A stretch of 15,325 bases of DNA from an uncultured Actinomycetes bacterium. GTDB lineage: Bacteria > Actinomycetota > Actinomycetes > Nanopelagicales > Nanopelagicaceae. This document shows positions 7,264-13,719 of the stretch, piece by piece. The position numbers were made by a program, and so were the translations under genes. The stretch is taken from NCBI GenBank assembly GCA_903932695.1, contig CAIZGZ010000185.1:1-15325 (forward strand), in the 5' to 3' direction. The notes under the pieces were generated by a model that ran no database searches, was not told where the DNA came from, and worked only from the letters and a program-made list of their open reading frames with translations. Positions within the stretch are counted from its first letter, which is position 1. Every line of letters starts with the position of its first letter.

Positions 7264-7267
7264 GTGA
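7244..7267 (+). other. seven-codon leader ORF overlapping the next start
   Basis: ATG at 7244-7246 follows AGGAG (7234-7238) by 5 bases, the best Shine-Dalgarno spacing in the plus-strand genes here. It reads MGREYSM and stops at TGA 7265-7267. The stop overlaps the GTG start (7264-7266) of the next gene as GTGA, a typical translational-coupling junction. The downstream GTG has no Shine-Dalgarno of its own, so ribosomes may be delivered by this leader. It could also mark an ancestral frame lost by an indel. Confidence 0.45.
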
Positions 7268-7494
7268 ACCAGAATCGACCACCTATGCCACACGAGGTGG
7301 GGCTGCGCGTCAGCATTCGACTCTTTGATCCTGCAGGTGGCTTTCGAGATCTCCTTGGCCACCTGACGAGCCCAACACAGGTACGCAAGAGGGATGGCTC
7401 GGTAGTCGAGTTTGATCCCTCCACCATTTTTCTCTGGAAGGTAGTACCGGAGCGGCCAGATCGCGCTATCGAACCAACTACGTCAGACGATTAA
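7264..7494 (+). CDS. small protein resembling the SH3-like N-terminal domain of actinobacterial GNAT acetyltransferases
   Basis: This 76-residue cytosolic protein has alternating beta-type strands: VGLRVSIRLF, FRDLLGHLTS, VRKRDGSVVEFD and IFLWKVVPERP. The layout 'V-G-x-R-V-x-x-R ... D-x-x-G-x-L ... V-x-R-x-D-G ... K-V-V-P-x-R-P' resembles the small beta-barrel that precedes the GNAT domain in actinobacterial acetyltransferases of the Rv0428c type. Here the acetyltransferase part is absent: the gene ends at TAA 7492-7494, overlapping the mshB stop. The start is a GTG at 7264 reached from a leader ORF; an internal ATG at 7285 would remove seven residues without losing the domain. Coding status is supported by its domain-like pattern and by being the only sensible gene between ferredoxin and mshB. 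Function unknown. Confidence 0.62.
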   Translation: MNQNRPPMPHEVGLRVSIRLFDPAGGFRDLLGHLTSPTQVRKRDGSVVEFDPSTIFLWKVVPERPDRAIEPTTSDD

Positions 7495-8405
7495 GAGTCG
7501 AGCCCCGAAAAGAGATCGCTCTCCCAACCGCTCTTCCCATCGCCCAACACCAATTCATGGCCGCGTTTACCTTTGACCAAGATGTAATGCTCAGTACCGC
7601 TGACTCGGATCGCCATCCCTTTCGAGAATTCAAAGAGATCGCCATCCATGATTAATTGTGTCTTATGTTCAGACAAGGCGGCGAGCTTGGCAGGTAAATG
7701 TGCGTTGCCATCAATCGCAGTTGTGACGACCGAATCTTTCTGAACAAATGGCAGGGTGAGCCACTTCGATGGCACATAACGAAAGAGCTTGAGGGCGATC
7801 TTTTGTATCGGCTTCTTGCTCGTCAGCGCCTTCTTAATTGCAGAACGAGGAATTGCATTCCAGTAAATCTTGGCGATTTCCCATGCTTCGCCACTTCCAA
7901 ATTCTGGATCAGCGGCTAGCGCTGCAGCTCGCATTGCAATGCGGTGCGCCTTGATGTGATCGGGATGTCCATAGCCACCATTTTCATCATAGGTGATGAG
8001 CACCTGTGGTTTGCGATCTCGAATGATCTCTACCAATTGCGCAGTGACCTGGTCTTCATCGGCCTGCCAGAACGAATCGCTTCGCTCATTAGGAGAAGTG
8101 CCCATCATCCCGCTATCACGATATCGATGATGAGGTGCACCCAAGAAGAGATGATCTGTTACCCCAAGATGAAGCATCGCCCGAGAGAGCTCACCGACCC
8201 GATACTCCCCCAACTCATCATTCTGCGATGCCGCCAAATGCGCGAGTGCCGGAACGAGCACCTCGCCCTCTTCACCACGAGTGCACGTCACCAAAGTGAC
8301 ACCGGCGCCTCTGGCTACATAAGCGGCCATCGTTGCGCCATTACCAATCGTCTCGTCATCGGGATGGGCGTGGACAAGCAGGATGCGCTCGGCTGGAAGT
8401 GACAT
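7491..8405 (-). CDS. mshB: MshB-type N-acetyl-glucosaminyl-inositol deacetylase (mycothiol biosynthesis)
   Basis: MshB removes the acetyl group from GlcNAc-inositol to give GlcN-inositol, a step in making mycothiol, the actinobacterial redox thiol. In numbering from an upstream ATG at 8423, the zinc/catalytic motif HAHPDDE is at 18-24 (H20 and D23 as ligands, D22 as general base by analogy), RYRDSGMMG lies at about 100-108 and the second ligand motif GHPDH at 152-156. RYRDSGMMG separates MshB-like proteins from many other LmbE-family members; the paralogue Mca is the main alternative. I prefer the start at 8405 (304 residues): GATAAT lies exactly six bases upstream, suggesting a leaderless mRNA, whereas the ATG at 8423 has neither Shine-Dalgarno nor such a hexamer. 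The gene diverges from tetR and converges on the small gene with overlapping stops. Confidence 0.88.
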   Translation of the reverse strand: MSLPAERILLVHAHPDDETIGNGATMAAYVARGAGVTLVTCTRGEEGEVLVPALAHLAASQNDELGEYRVGELSRAMLHLGVTDHLFLGAPHHRYRDSGMMGTSPNERSDSFWQADEDQVTAQLVEIIRDRKPQVLITYDENGGYGHPDHIKAHRIAMRAAALAADPEFGSGEAWEIAKIYWNAIPRSAIKKALTSKKPIQKIALKLFRYVPSKWLTLPFVQKDSVVTTAIDGNAHLPAKLAALSEHKTQLIMDGDLFEFSKGMAIRVSGTEHYILVKGKRGHELVLGDGKSGWESDLFSGLDS

Positions 8406-8411
8406 ACGGTA

Positions 8412-8417
8412 ATTATC
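8412..8417 (-). promoter_or_regulatory. predicted -10 for leaderless mshB
   Basis: GATAAT on the minus strand (5 of 6 to TATAAT) is followed by six bases and then the ATG at 8405-8403, placing transcription start on the A of the start codon. No convincing -35 is seen. It lies inside the longer version of the reading frame that would start at 8423. Confidence 0.5.
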
Positions 8418-8427
8418 GGCCATGAGA

Positions 8428-8433
8428 TACGAT
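8428..8433 (+). promoter_or_regulatory. predicted -10 for leaderless tetR
   Basis: TACGAT (TANNNT form) is followed by seven bases and then the tetR ATG at 8441. No Shine-Dalgarno precedes that ATG. It lies between the two divergent start codons, so regulator and mshB transcription share the same DNA. Confidence 0.45.
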
Positions 8434-8440
8434 CTGACTA

Positions 8441-9055
8441 ATGAATCAGGTTAATGAGGAGAAGATCCGCCTACCTCGGGATGAGCGCCGCGCCACTCTG
8501 CTGGCTGCCGCTCTCGAGGTATTTACCGCTGCCGGGTACCACTCCGCCGCGATGGATGAGATCGCTGATCACGCCAATGTGAGCAAGCCCGTTCTGTATC
8601 AGCACTTCCCATCGAAACTCGATCTCTATCTGGCAGTACTCGATATTCACTGTCAGACCTTGGTTGAGGCGATTGAGGCAGCGGTTGCCTCAACGAAAGA
8701 TAACGCGGGCCGAGTGCTCGCCACCGTCAACGCCTACTTTGACTTTATCAATCGCGAAGGTGAAGCTTTTCGACTCCTCTTTGAGAGCGATATGGTCGTT
8801 GAGCCCCAAGTGCGAGAGCGCTTGAACAAGATGTCGTATGACTGTGCCCACGCCTTTAGCTCTGCCATTACAGCTGACACTGGTATGCCGATCGAAGAGG
8901 CGATGCTGCTCGCTGTTGGCCTTATTGGCATCGCACAGACCAGCGCACGCCACTGGCTTGCTCGCGATGGCAAGATCGATCGCGACGTCGCTGTGCGACT
9001 CGTCGCGAGTCTGCAGTGGCGCGGAATTTCAGGTTTCCCTCGCGCCCGCAACTGA
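8441..9055 (+). CDS. TetR/AcrR-family transcriptional regulator
   Basis: This is a 204-residue protein. Residues about 14-62 form the TetR DNA-binding domain: a first helix LLAAALEVFTAAGY, then the helix-turn-helix through MDEIADHANVSKPVLYQHF and the SKLDLY run-on. Residues about 70-200 are the helical ligand/dimer domain. The gene is followed 13 bases later by DUF3107 on the same strand; the same pair is found in mycobacteria (Rv3208 with Rv3208A), so it is probably the conserved regulator of that locus. Ligand and targets are unknown. The divergent mshB start lies 35 bases away, making mshB a candidate target. The ATG lacks a Shine-Dalgarno and is probably leaderless. Family sure, role open. 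Confidence 0.92.
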   Translation: MNQVNEEKIRLPRDERRATLLAAALEVFTAAGYHSAAMDEIADHANVSKPVLYQHFPSKLDLYLAVLDIHCQTLVEAIEAAVASTKDNAGRVLATVNAYFDFINREGEAFRLLFESDMVVEPQVRERLNKMSYDCAHAFSSAITADTGMPIEEAMLLAVGLIGIAQTSARHWLARDGKIDRDVAVRLVASLQWRGISGFPRARN

Positions 9056-9056
9056 C

Positions 9057-9062
9057 TAAACT
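9057..9062 (+). promoter_or_regulatory. predicted -10 for leaderless DUF3107 gene
   Basis: TAAACT begins two bases after the tetR stop and is followed by exactly six bases and the ATG at 9069. No Shine-Dalgarno is present, so the gene may be transcribed on its own as a leaderless mRNA, besides any read-through from tetR. Confidence 0.45.
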
Positions 9063-9068
9063 TGGGCT

Positions 9069-9323
9069 ATGGCTACTAAGAAAAGTTCAGAGTCCGCTAC
9101 CCAAGTTCGCATTGGCATTAGCGAGTCAAACCAAGAGCTAAATTTTGAAACCGAGATCTCCCGCGATGAGGTACAAGGTTTGGTTGCCAAAGCGTTGGAA
9201 GCCCAACAACCGCTGATCCTGCACGACATCAAAGAACGGACGATGATCGTCCCCGTTGGCAAGATCTCCTTTGTGGAGCTTGGCGCAACACCCGATCGTA
9301 AAGTTGGGTTCACTACCCTCTAA
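9069..9323 (+). CDS. DUF3107 family protein
   Basis: This 84-residue cytosolic protein matches the actinobacterial DUF3107 family (Rv3208A/TB9.4 type): a polar N-terminal tail of about 11 residues, then VRIGI, an ISRDEVQGLVAKAL helix, a central DIKERTMIVPVGKISFVELG strand pair, and the closing R-K-VGF. The function of the family is not known. It sits 13 bases after tetR and ends in TAA at 9321-9323, which overlaps the stop of the convergent PHP gene. Length is normal for the family. The start is supported by the -10 hexamer six bases upstream. Confidence 0.88.
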   Translation: MATKKSSESATQVRIGISESNQELNFETEISRDEVQGLVAKALEAQQPLILHDIKERTMIVPVGKISFVELGATPDRKVGFTTL

Positions 9324-10168
9324 GCTCGAGTAACCACTCGCCGGGCATCAGCTCTGGCTTCGAGTTTCGCAAACTCTTCTGGATCGGTGGTGTTTTCGCC
9401 GAGCAGATTGAGCTTGCCGTTGCCGTGGTAATCACTCGATCCAGTTACTACGAGATCAAGTTCTGCTGCGATCGATAATAACCGCTCACGATTTTCCAGA
9501 GTGTGGTCGCGATGAAAGACCTCGATGCCATCTAAGCCGGCATCGACATAGGCGGCAAAACTCTCCGGCGAGACGACTCGACTACGCAGCGATGACATGG
9601 GATGCGCCATGACCGCGACCCCACCAGCAGCTTTTACGCGAGCGATTGCTTCTTCCGGCGTCGGCGAATAATGCGATACATAAAATGGCGAATCGTTATG
9701 CAAGATCTCGGCGAAGACTTGATCACGCGACTTCATATAACCCTTTGTCACGAGCGCATCAGCAAGATGTGGGCGACCCAAAGTCGCGCCATCTGAGAGC
9801 TCGGCCAAGACATCTTCCAACGTAATCTCATAGTTAGCAGCGTTGAGCTTCTCAATGATTTTGCTCATTCTGGTATATCGATTTTCGCGCGTGGCAGACA
9901 TCATCTCCATGAGTTCAGGGTTGGAGCGATCAAAGAGCAATCCCAACATATGCACGCTAATTCCATCGTGGGTCTGACACGAAATCTCTGAGCCTAAAAC
10001 CAGCTCGAGTCCGGGGCGAAGATGTGCGATCGCTTCATCCCAACCGGCGACGGTGTCGTGGTCGGTCAGCGCAATCGTTGTGAGCCCATGAGCCATCGCC
10101 TTGCTGAGCAGAGTTGTGGGGCTATCGGTGCCGTCGCTGAAATTGCTATGGGTATGCAGATCGATCAA
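9320..10168 (-). CDS. PHP-domain phosphoesterase (RNase AM / YciV-TrpH type)
   Basis: This is a 282-residue metal-dependent phosphoesterase. The PHP motifs are visible in order: HTH at 5-7, SDG at 11-13, TDHD at 35-38, a VMAHP motif in the middle, and GSSDYHG near the C-terminus. Together these histidines and aspartates bind a trinuclear metal centre. The closest characterised relatives are the 5'-3' exoribonuclease/3',5'-bisphosphate nucleotidase of the YciV/TrpH group; substrate here is inferred only. The start is a TTG, with AAGGA seven bases upstream and the eamA stop four bases away, so it is probably the second gene of an eamA-PHP operon. Its TAG stop overlaps the DUF3107 TAA. Length is normal. 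Confidence 0.88.
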   Translation of the reverse strand: MIDLHTHSNFSDGTDSPTTLLSKAMAHGLTTIALTDHDTVAGWDEAIAHLRPGLELVLGSEISCQTHDGISVHMLGLLFDRSNPELMEMMSATRENRYTRMSKIIEKLNAANYEITLEDVLAELSDGATLGRPHLADALVTKGYMKSRDQVFAEILHNDSPFYVSHYSPTPEEAIARVKAAGGVAVMAHPMSSLRSRVVSPESFAAYVDAGLDGIEVFHRDHTLENRERLLSIAAELDLVVTGSSDYHGNGKLNLLGENTTDPEEFAKLEARADARRVVTRA

Positions 10169-10172
10169 CGAC

Positions 10173-11105
10173 TTATCCTTCTATTACTGGAGCAGAAGTG
10201 GGTTCGCTCGGTTTGTTACGTAGAACGAAGATGGCGCAACCTATAAGCAATCCGACAATTCCCGGCAACGTTCCGGAGGAGGGATGCTGGTGAAGCCAGA
10301 ACCAGGCGATGATCGCCGAGACTGGCACCTCGAAGAAGACGATGAGTGAAACCATGACTGGCGAGACTCGTTTCAGCGTCATGTTGAAGAGCGTGTGACC
10401 GAAGAATTGGGCACCGATAAAGAGCCCCACCGCCAGGAACCATTGCTGGTGTGCGAAGTGAAAGAGATTAATTCCGCCGCTGAGCGAGACGATGATCGAG
10501 ACCAGCGCGCACGAACCAAAACAGAAGGTGAGATAGGTCGACGTTGCAAGAGTGCGCGAGACGGTTGAGCCCATGATGACATAGCCGGCAGCAAGCGCTC
10601 CCGCCAGGATTCCATAGAGATCACCGATAAAAGCTCTGGTCGAGAGATGAAGGTCCACTCCGGTGATCAGTAAGAGCGAGAGAAATGCGATAAAGATACC
10701 GATCATCGATTGGCGTGAGATCACCGCTCCGCGGTACTTCATATAGAGCGCCGCAAAGATCGGTTGTAGAGAGGTGAGCGCCGTGCCGGTTGCCACCGAG
10801 GTGAATCTCATTGCACCGAAGAAGGCGAGAAAGTGGCCAGCCAGAATCACGCCGGCGAGAATCGAAAGTTTGATATTCCGGCGACCGAGTTCACTGCGCC
10901 ACTCAGCTTTGCGGATCGCAAACGGAGCCATAGAGAGTGCGCCGAGGAAGTTACGCCAGAAGATCAACGACGGGATTGGCATCGAGCTTTTGGCGATAAA
11001 TGGCCCGGATGAACCAATTCCTAAAATCCCAAGCAGGAGTAATGGAATATCTCGACCTTGCGGCAAGGTGGTGTGTTCGTGCCGCTGCTGTCTGTCGTTC
11101 CCCAT
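10173..11105 (-). CDS. EamA/DMT-superfamily membrane transporter
   Basis: This 310-residue integral membrane protein has about ten hydrophobic helices arranged as two EamA repeats of five (roughly residues 20-150 and 165-295). The first helix contains LLLLGILGIGSSGPF, and the second repeat ends with ALIIxW-type and GLLIG helices followed by a short polar tail. Such proteins move amino acids, nucleotides, sugars or other metabolites; the substrate cannot be told. The ATG at 11105 has no Shine-Dalgarno but has TAATCT six bases upstream, so it is probably leaderless, with its promoter reaching into the end of the Nramp gene. PHP follows four bases after its stop. Confidence 0.87.
   Translation of the reverse strand: MGNDRQQRHEHTTLPQGRDIPLLLLGILGIGSSGPFIAKSSMPIPSLIFWRNFLGALSMAPFAIRKAEWRSELGRRNIKLSILAGVILAGHFLAFFGAMRFTSVATGTALTSLQPIFAALYMKYRGAVISRQSMIGIFIAFLSLLLITGVDLHLSTRAFIGDLYGILAGALAAGYVIMGSTVSRTLATSTYLTFCFGSCALVSIIVSLSGGINLFHFAHQQWFLAVGLFIGAQFFGHTLFNMTLKRVSPVMVSLIVFFEVPVSAIIAWFWLHQHPSSGTLPGIVGLLIGCAIFVLRNKPSEPTSAPVIEG
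10176..10180 (-). promoter_or_regulatory. Shine-Dalgarno for the PHP gene
   Basis: AAGGA on the minus strand lies seven bases before the TTG at 10168 and overlaps the end of eamA. It is the main support for the non-ATG start. Confidence 0.6.
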
Positions 11106-11111
11106 AGCCGC

Positions 11112-11117
11112 AGATTA
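11112..11117 (-). promoter_or_regulatory. predicted -10 for leaderless eamA
   Basis: TAATCT on the minus strand is followed by exactly six bases and the ATG at 11105. It lies in the 19-base gap between the Nramp stop and eamA, implying a separate promoter despite the tight packing. Confidence 0.45.
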
Positions 11118-11124
11118 CCGAGTA

Positions 11125-12366
11125 TTAGAGCTTAAAGATGAACCAGAACTGCGCTAGAACGCAGACTCCGACCAACGCGATGATCAGAGCGTACAAAATC
11201 CGTGCTCCCCGCTTGGCAACAAAGTCGCCCATCAACTTTTTATCTCGGGCGATTCCGTACATATAACCAAGGAGTGGGAGGAGCAAAATCGCATTGAGCA
11301 CTTGGGAGGAGATAAGAATCCAAATCAGAGAGACTCCAGGAATCATGATGAGCGCACCAGCAACAAAGGTGATCGATGCAAAAGTGATGTAGAAAAGCGG
11401 TGCCTCTTGGAACTTGTCATCCAACGCCGCTGGTGACCCAGTGAGATCTCCCACCGAATACGCCGTTGAGAGCGGCAAAATCGAAGCCGCGAGCAGGGCG
11501 GCGCCGATAATTCCGATAGCGAAGATATCTTTAGCAAGCGTTCCGGCTAGCGGCTTGAGCGCGGTAGCAGCCTGGGATGCATCGGTAATGTTTGTGATGT
11601 GTTGGGCGTGCAAGGTAGCCGCACAGGTAACGATGACGAAAAATCCAATGACTCCGGTCAGCAGTGATCCGACCCAGACATCGGCTCGGAGCAATTTAAG
11701 GTCGGCTCGGGTCAGACGCTTATCAACTGCGTATGACTGAATAAATGCCAGACCCCACGGCGCCAAAGTAGTACCGAGCGTCGCGGTTGCGATATTAATT
11801 GTCGTCGCATTGAACGGCATCGAAGGCGTGACCATGCCCTTCACCGCTGCGCCCCAATGTGGATGAGACATGAATCCAGCAATGACATACGAGATAAAGA
11901 CCGCAGAGAGCAGGAAGAAAATTCGCTCCGCTTTTTTAAATGTTCCACGAAGGACCAGCACCGATATGAAGATCGCGGTGAGCGGTACGGTGATGTAACG
12001 AGAGATGCCAAAGAGCTGACCGGCTGCCGCAACTCCGGCAAATTCAGCGGTCATCGTTCCGAGGTTGGCCAAAATGAGAGCTACTGCGCTAAATGAGCCA
12101 GCGCGTGCGCCATACTTTTGGCGAACCAAACCAATCAGCCCTTGGCGCGTAACAACGCCAATACGAGCACCGAGATCTTGGAAAATAATCAGCGCGAGGG
12201 TAGAGATGACCAACACCCAGAGCAAGCGATAGCCGTACTGTGCGCCAAGTTGTGAGTACGTCGTGATGCCCGCTGGATCATCATCAGAGAGACCAGCGAT
12301 AACGCCAGGTCCCATGACGGCAAGAAAGGCGGCTAGCTTGATCTTGCGAGAAGTGGGTGCAGTCAT
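11125..12366 (-). CDS. Nramp-family divalent metal transporter with non-canonical metal site
   Basis: This is a 413-residue protein with about eleven transmembrane helices. The N-terminal GPG-V-I-A-G and the GAQYGYRLLWVL stretch are classic Nramp. The helix-1 motif normally DPGN reads D30-P31-A32-G33, so the metal-binding Asn is Gly. The helix-6 motif normally MPHN reads A202-P203-W204-G205, so the Met that selects Mn/Fe over harder ions is Ala. Loss of both fits Nramp-related magnesium transporters or other atypical members better than MntH, so I avoid the mntH name. The gene overlaps the upstream MgtE_N/CBS gene by four bases (ATGA) and has GGAG seven bases before its ATG, so the two are translationally coupled. 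Transport of Mg is an inference from residues and partner. Confidence 0.86.
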   Translation of the reverse strand: MTAPTSRKIKLAAFLAVMGPGVIAGLSDDDPAGITTYSQLGAQYGYRLLWVLVISTLALIIFQDLGARIGVVTRQGLIGLVRQKYGARAGSFSAVALILANLGTMTAEFAGVAAAGQLFGISRYITVPLTAIFISVLVLRGTFKKAERIFFLLSAVFISYVIAGFMSHPHWGAAVKGMVTPSMPFNATTINIATATLGTTLAPWGLAFIQSYAVDKRLTRADLKLLRADVWVGSLLTGVIGFFVIVTCAATLHAQHITNITDASQAATALKPLAGTLAKDIFAIGIIGAALLAASILPLSTAYSVGDLTGSPAALDDKFQEAPLFYITFASITFVAGALIMIPGVSLIWILISSQVLNAILLLPLLGYMYGIARDKKLMGDFVAKRGARILYALIIALVGVCVLAQFWFIFKL

Positions 12367-13700
12367 GGTCGTACTCCGCCGGTCTGAGTGAAGATGCTGT
12401 GATTCTTGCCGGCCAGGGCATCCACTAAGTCATCGGCGAGAATACGTCCGATCGGCTTGTGTTTCTCATCGACGACAACGATCGATGAGCCACGGTTATT
12501 CGAGAATTCTTCAACCACCTCTTCGATCGGGGTATCAGCGGTAACGGCGGTAGGAAATGGCTTGGCGATCAATTCAGCAAGACCGGCACTTGGTTTTGCT
12601 GCGATCAGCTCAACCGTTTGAATATGATCGAGCAGCTTGCCTCGAGCATCAACAACGACGACACCATCAGAGGACTCACGCTCACGGTTATCAACCAAGA
12701 GCTTGAGCGCTGTTGCAACCGTATCGCTCTCTTTTACGACAAGGAGGTGGGTCGTCATAATTCCACCGGCGAGCTCTTCGTCGAATGAGACAAGTTGGCG
12801 AAGTGGCTTAGCAACCGAACTCTCCATCGCGCTCAAAATACTCTCGCGGTGTTCATCGGTCAGATCACGAAGTACTTCGGCAGATTCATCTGGCTCCATG
12901 CGGGTCAAGAGCTGTGCAGCTTTCTCTGCTGGCAGACCACGCAAGAGACCTTCAAGCTCGTCATCTTCCATCTCTTCCAGCGCATCCGCTGCTAGATCTG
13001 GATCGAGCATTTCAATCAACGCACTCTGCTCACGACCGGCGAGATCTTCGATCAAGTCTGCAAGATCGGCTGGCCGTAATTGGCTCAAAGCAGATCGAGT
13101 GCTTGCGGTACGAACAACGCCAGAGGTATCGGTGAGTGAGGCAACGGCAGCCCAGTCAATAATGTGATCCGGAGTTGGACGGCGAGAAAGCGAGCCTGGG
13201 AAGAGTCTGCGGAGGAAGGAGACAAAGGAGATATCTACACCGATGACGCGAATCTCTTTATCAAAGGGAGCAAGATAGAGATCTGAGGTACGAACTACGC
13301 GTAGTCCATCGACATCAACGATCTGATGATCGAGGACATCGGCGTCGAGCAGGGATTCGCCTTCGCGACGTTGAAAGTTTTCGAGATTGAGTTTGGTCGT
13401 TGAGAGAATAATTTCGTTCGGAGTAAGTTTTCCGATACGCGCACCATTAATAAAAGATTTATGGTTTGCGACCTTCACAATGAGGCCAGATACAGGTGGG
13501 TAGGTCTCTTCGCCGTGACGAACGACGATGTCAACGAGCCGGCCGATCACACGACCTTCTGGATCTTTTACCGGGCGACCGATGAGGCCAGCGACCGAAA
13601 CCAATGAATCTCGCACACTCTTGCGACCGATCACTCGATCACGGCGGCCAACGAGGCGCTTGGCGACCGTATTGATCTGCGAGACGGGAGTGGCTTTCAC
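12363..13700 (-). CDS. MgtE_N / CBS / PRC-barrel-like cytosolic protein (orphan magnesium-sensor domains)
   Basis: This is a 445-residue soluble protein. Residues about 35-160 look like one or two PRC-barrel-type beta domains (GRPVKDPEGRVIGRLVDIVV). Residues about 205-305 are MgtE_N superhelical repeats with L-L-x-x-M-D/E-P and A-A-x-x-L-E-E-M patterns. Residues about 312-430 are a CBS pair, the first beginning near GGIMTT. The transmembrane pore of true MgtE channels is absent, so it cannot be a channel itself. In MgtE these domains sense intracellular magnesium and gate the pore; here the coupled Nramp gene is the obvious partner, which is inference. The GTG at 13700 has a TAGACT hexamer six bases upstream and is probably leaderless. 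A similar protein (Rv1232c) lies near mrp in mycobacteria. Confidence 0.87.
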   Translation of the reverse strand: MKATPVSQINTVAKRLVGRRDRVIGRKSVRDSLVSVAGLIGRPVKDPEGRVIGRLVDIVVRHGEETYPPVSGLIVKVANHKSFINGARIGKLTPNEIILSTTKLNLENFQRREGESLLDADVLDHQIVDVDGLRVVRTSDLYLAPFDKEIRVIGVDISFVSFLRRLFPGSLSRRPTPDHIIDWAAVASLTDTSGVVRTASTRSALSQLRPADLADLIEDLAGREQSALIEMLDPDLAADALEEMEDDELEGLLRGLPAEKAAQLLTRMEPDESAEVLRDLTDEHRESILSAMESSVAKPLRQLVSFDEELAGGIMTTHLLVVKESDTVATALKLLVDNRERESSDGVVVVDARGKLLDHIQTVELIAAKPSAGLAELIAKPFPTAVTADTPIEEVVEEFSNNRGSSIVVVDEKHKPIGRILADDLVDALAGKNHSIFTQTGGVRP

Positions 13701-13706
13701 ATCCCT

Positions 13707-13712
13707 AGTCTA
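13707..13712 (-). promoter_or_regulatory. predicted -10 for leaderless MgtE_N/CBS gene
   Basis: TAGACT on the minus strand is followed by exactly six bases and the GTG at 13700. It lies in the 19-base gap after mrp, giving the metal-transport pair its own promoter. Confidence 0.45.
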
Positions 13713-13719
13713 GATGGAT

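Noticed and set aside
7944..8402. A 152-codon plus-strand frame opposite mshB
   Set aside because: It lies antisense to the strongly conserved deacetylase and shows no recognisable motif.
8403..8423. The upstream ATG at 8423 as the mshB start
   Set aside because: Possible, but it has no Shine-Dalgarno or suitable -10, whereas the ATG at 8405 has GATAAT six bases upstream and gives a usual family length.
12637..13167. A 176-codon plus-strand open frame opposite the MgtE_N/CBS gene
   Set aside because: It is very rich in Ser and Arg with no domain pattern and lies wholly antisense to a gene with clear domains; it is a compositional shadow.
13295..13304. A 10-bp palindrome CTACGCGTAG containing a further ACGCGT
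   Set aside because: It lies inside the MgtE_N/CBS coding region without promoter context or phasing, and one such word is expected by chance.
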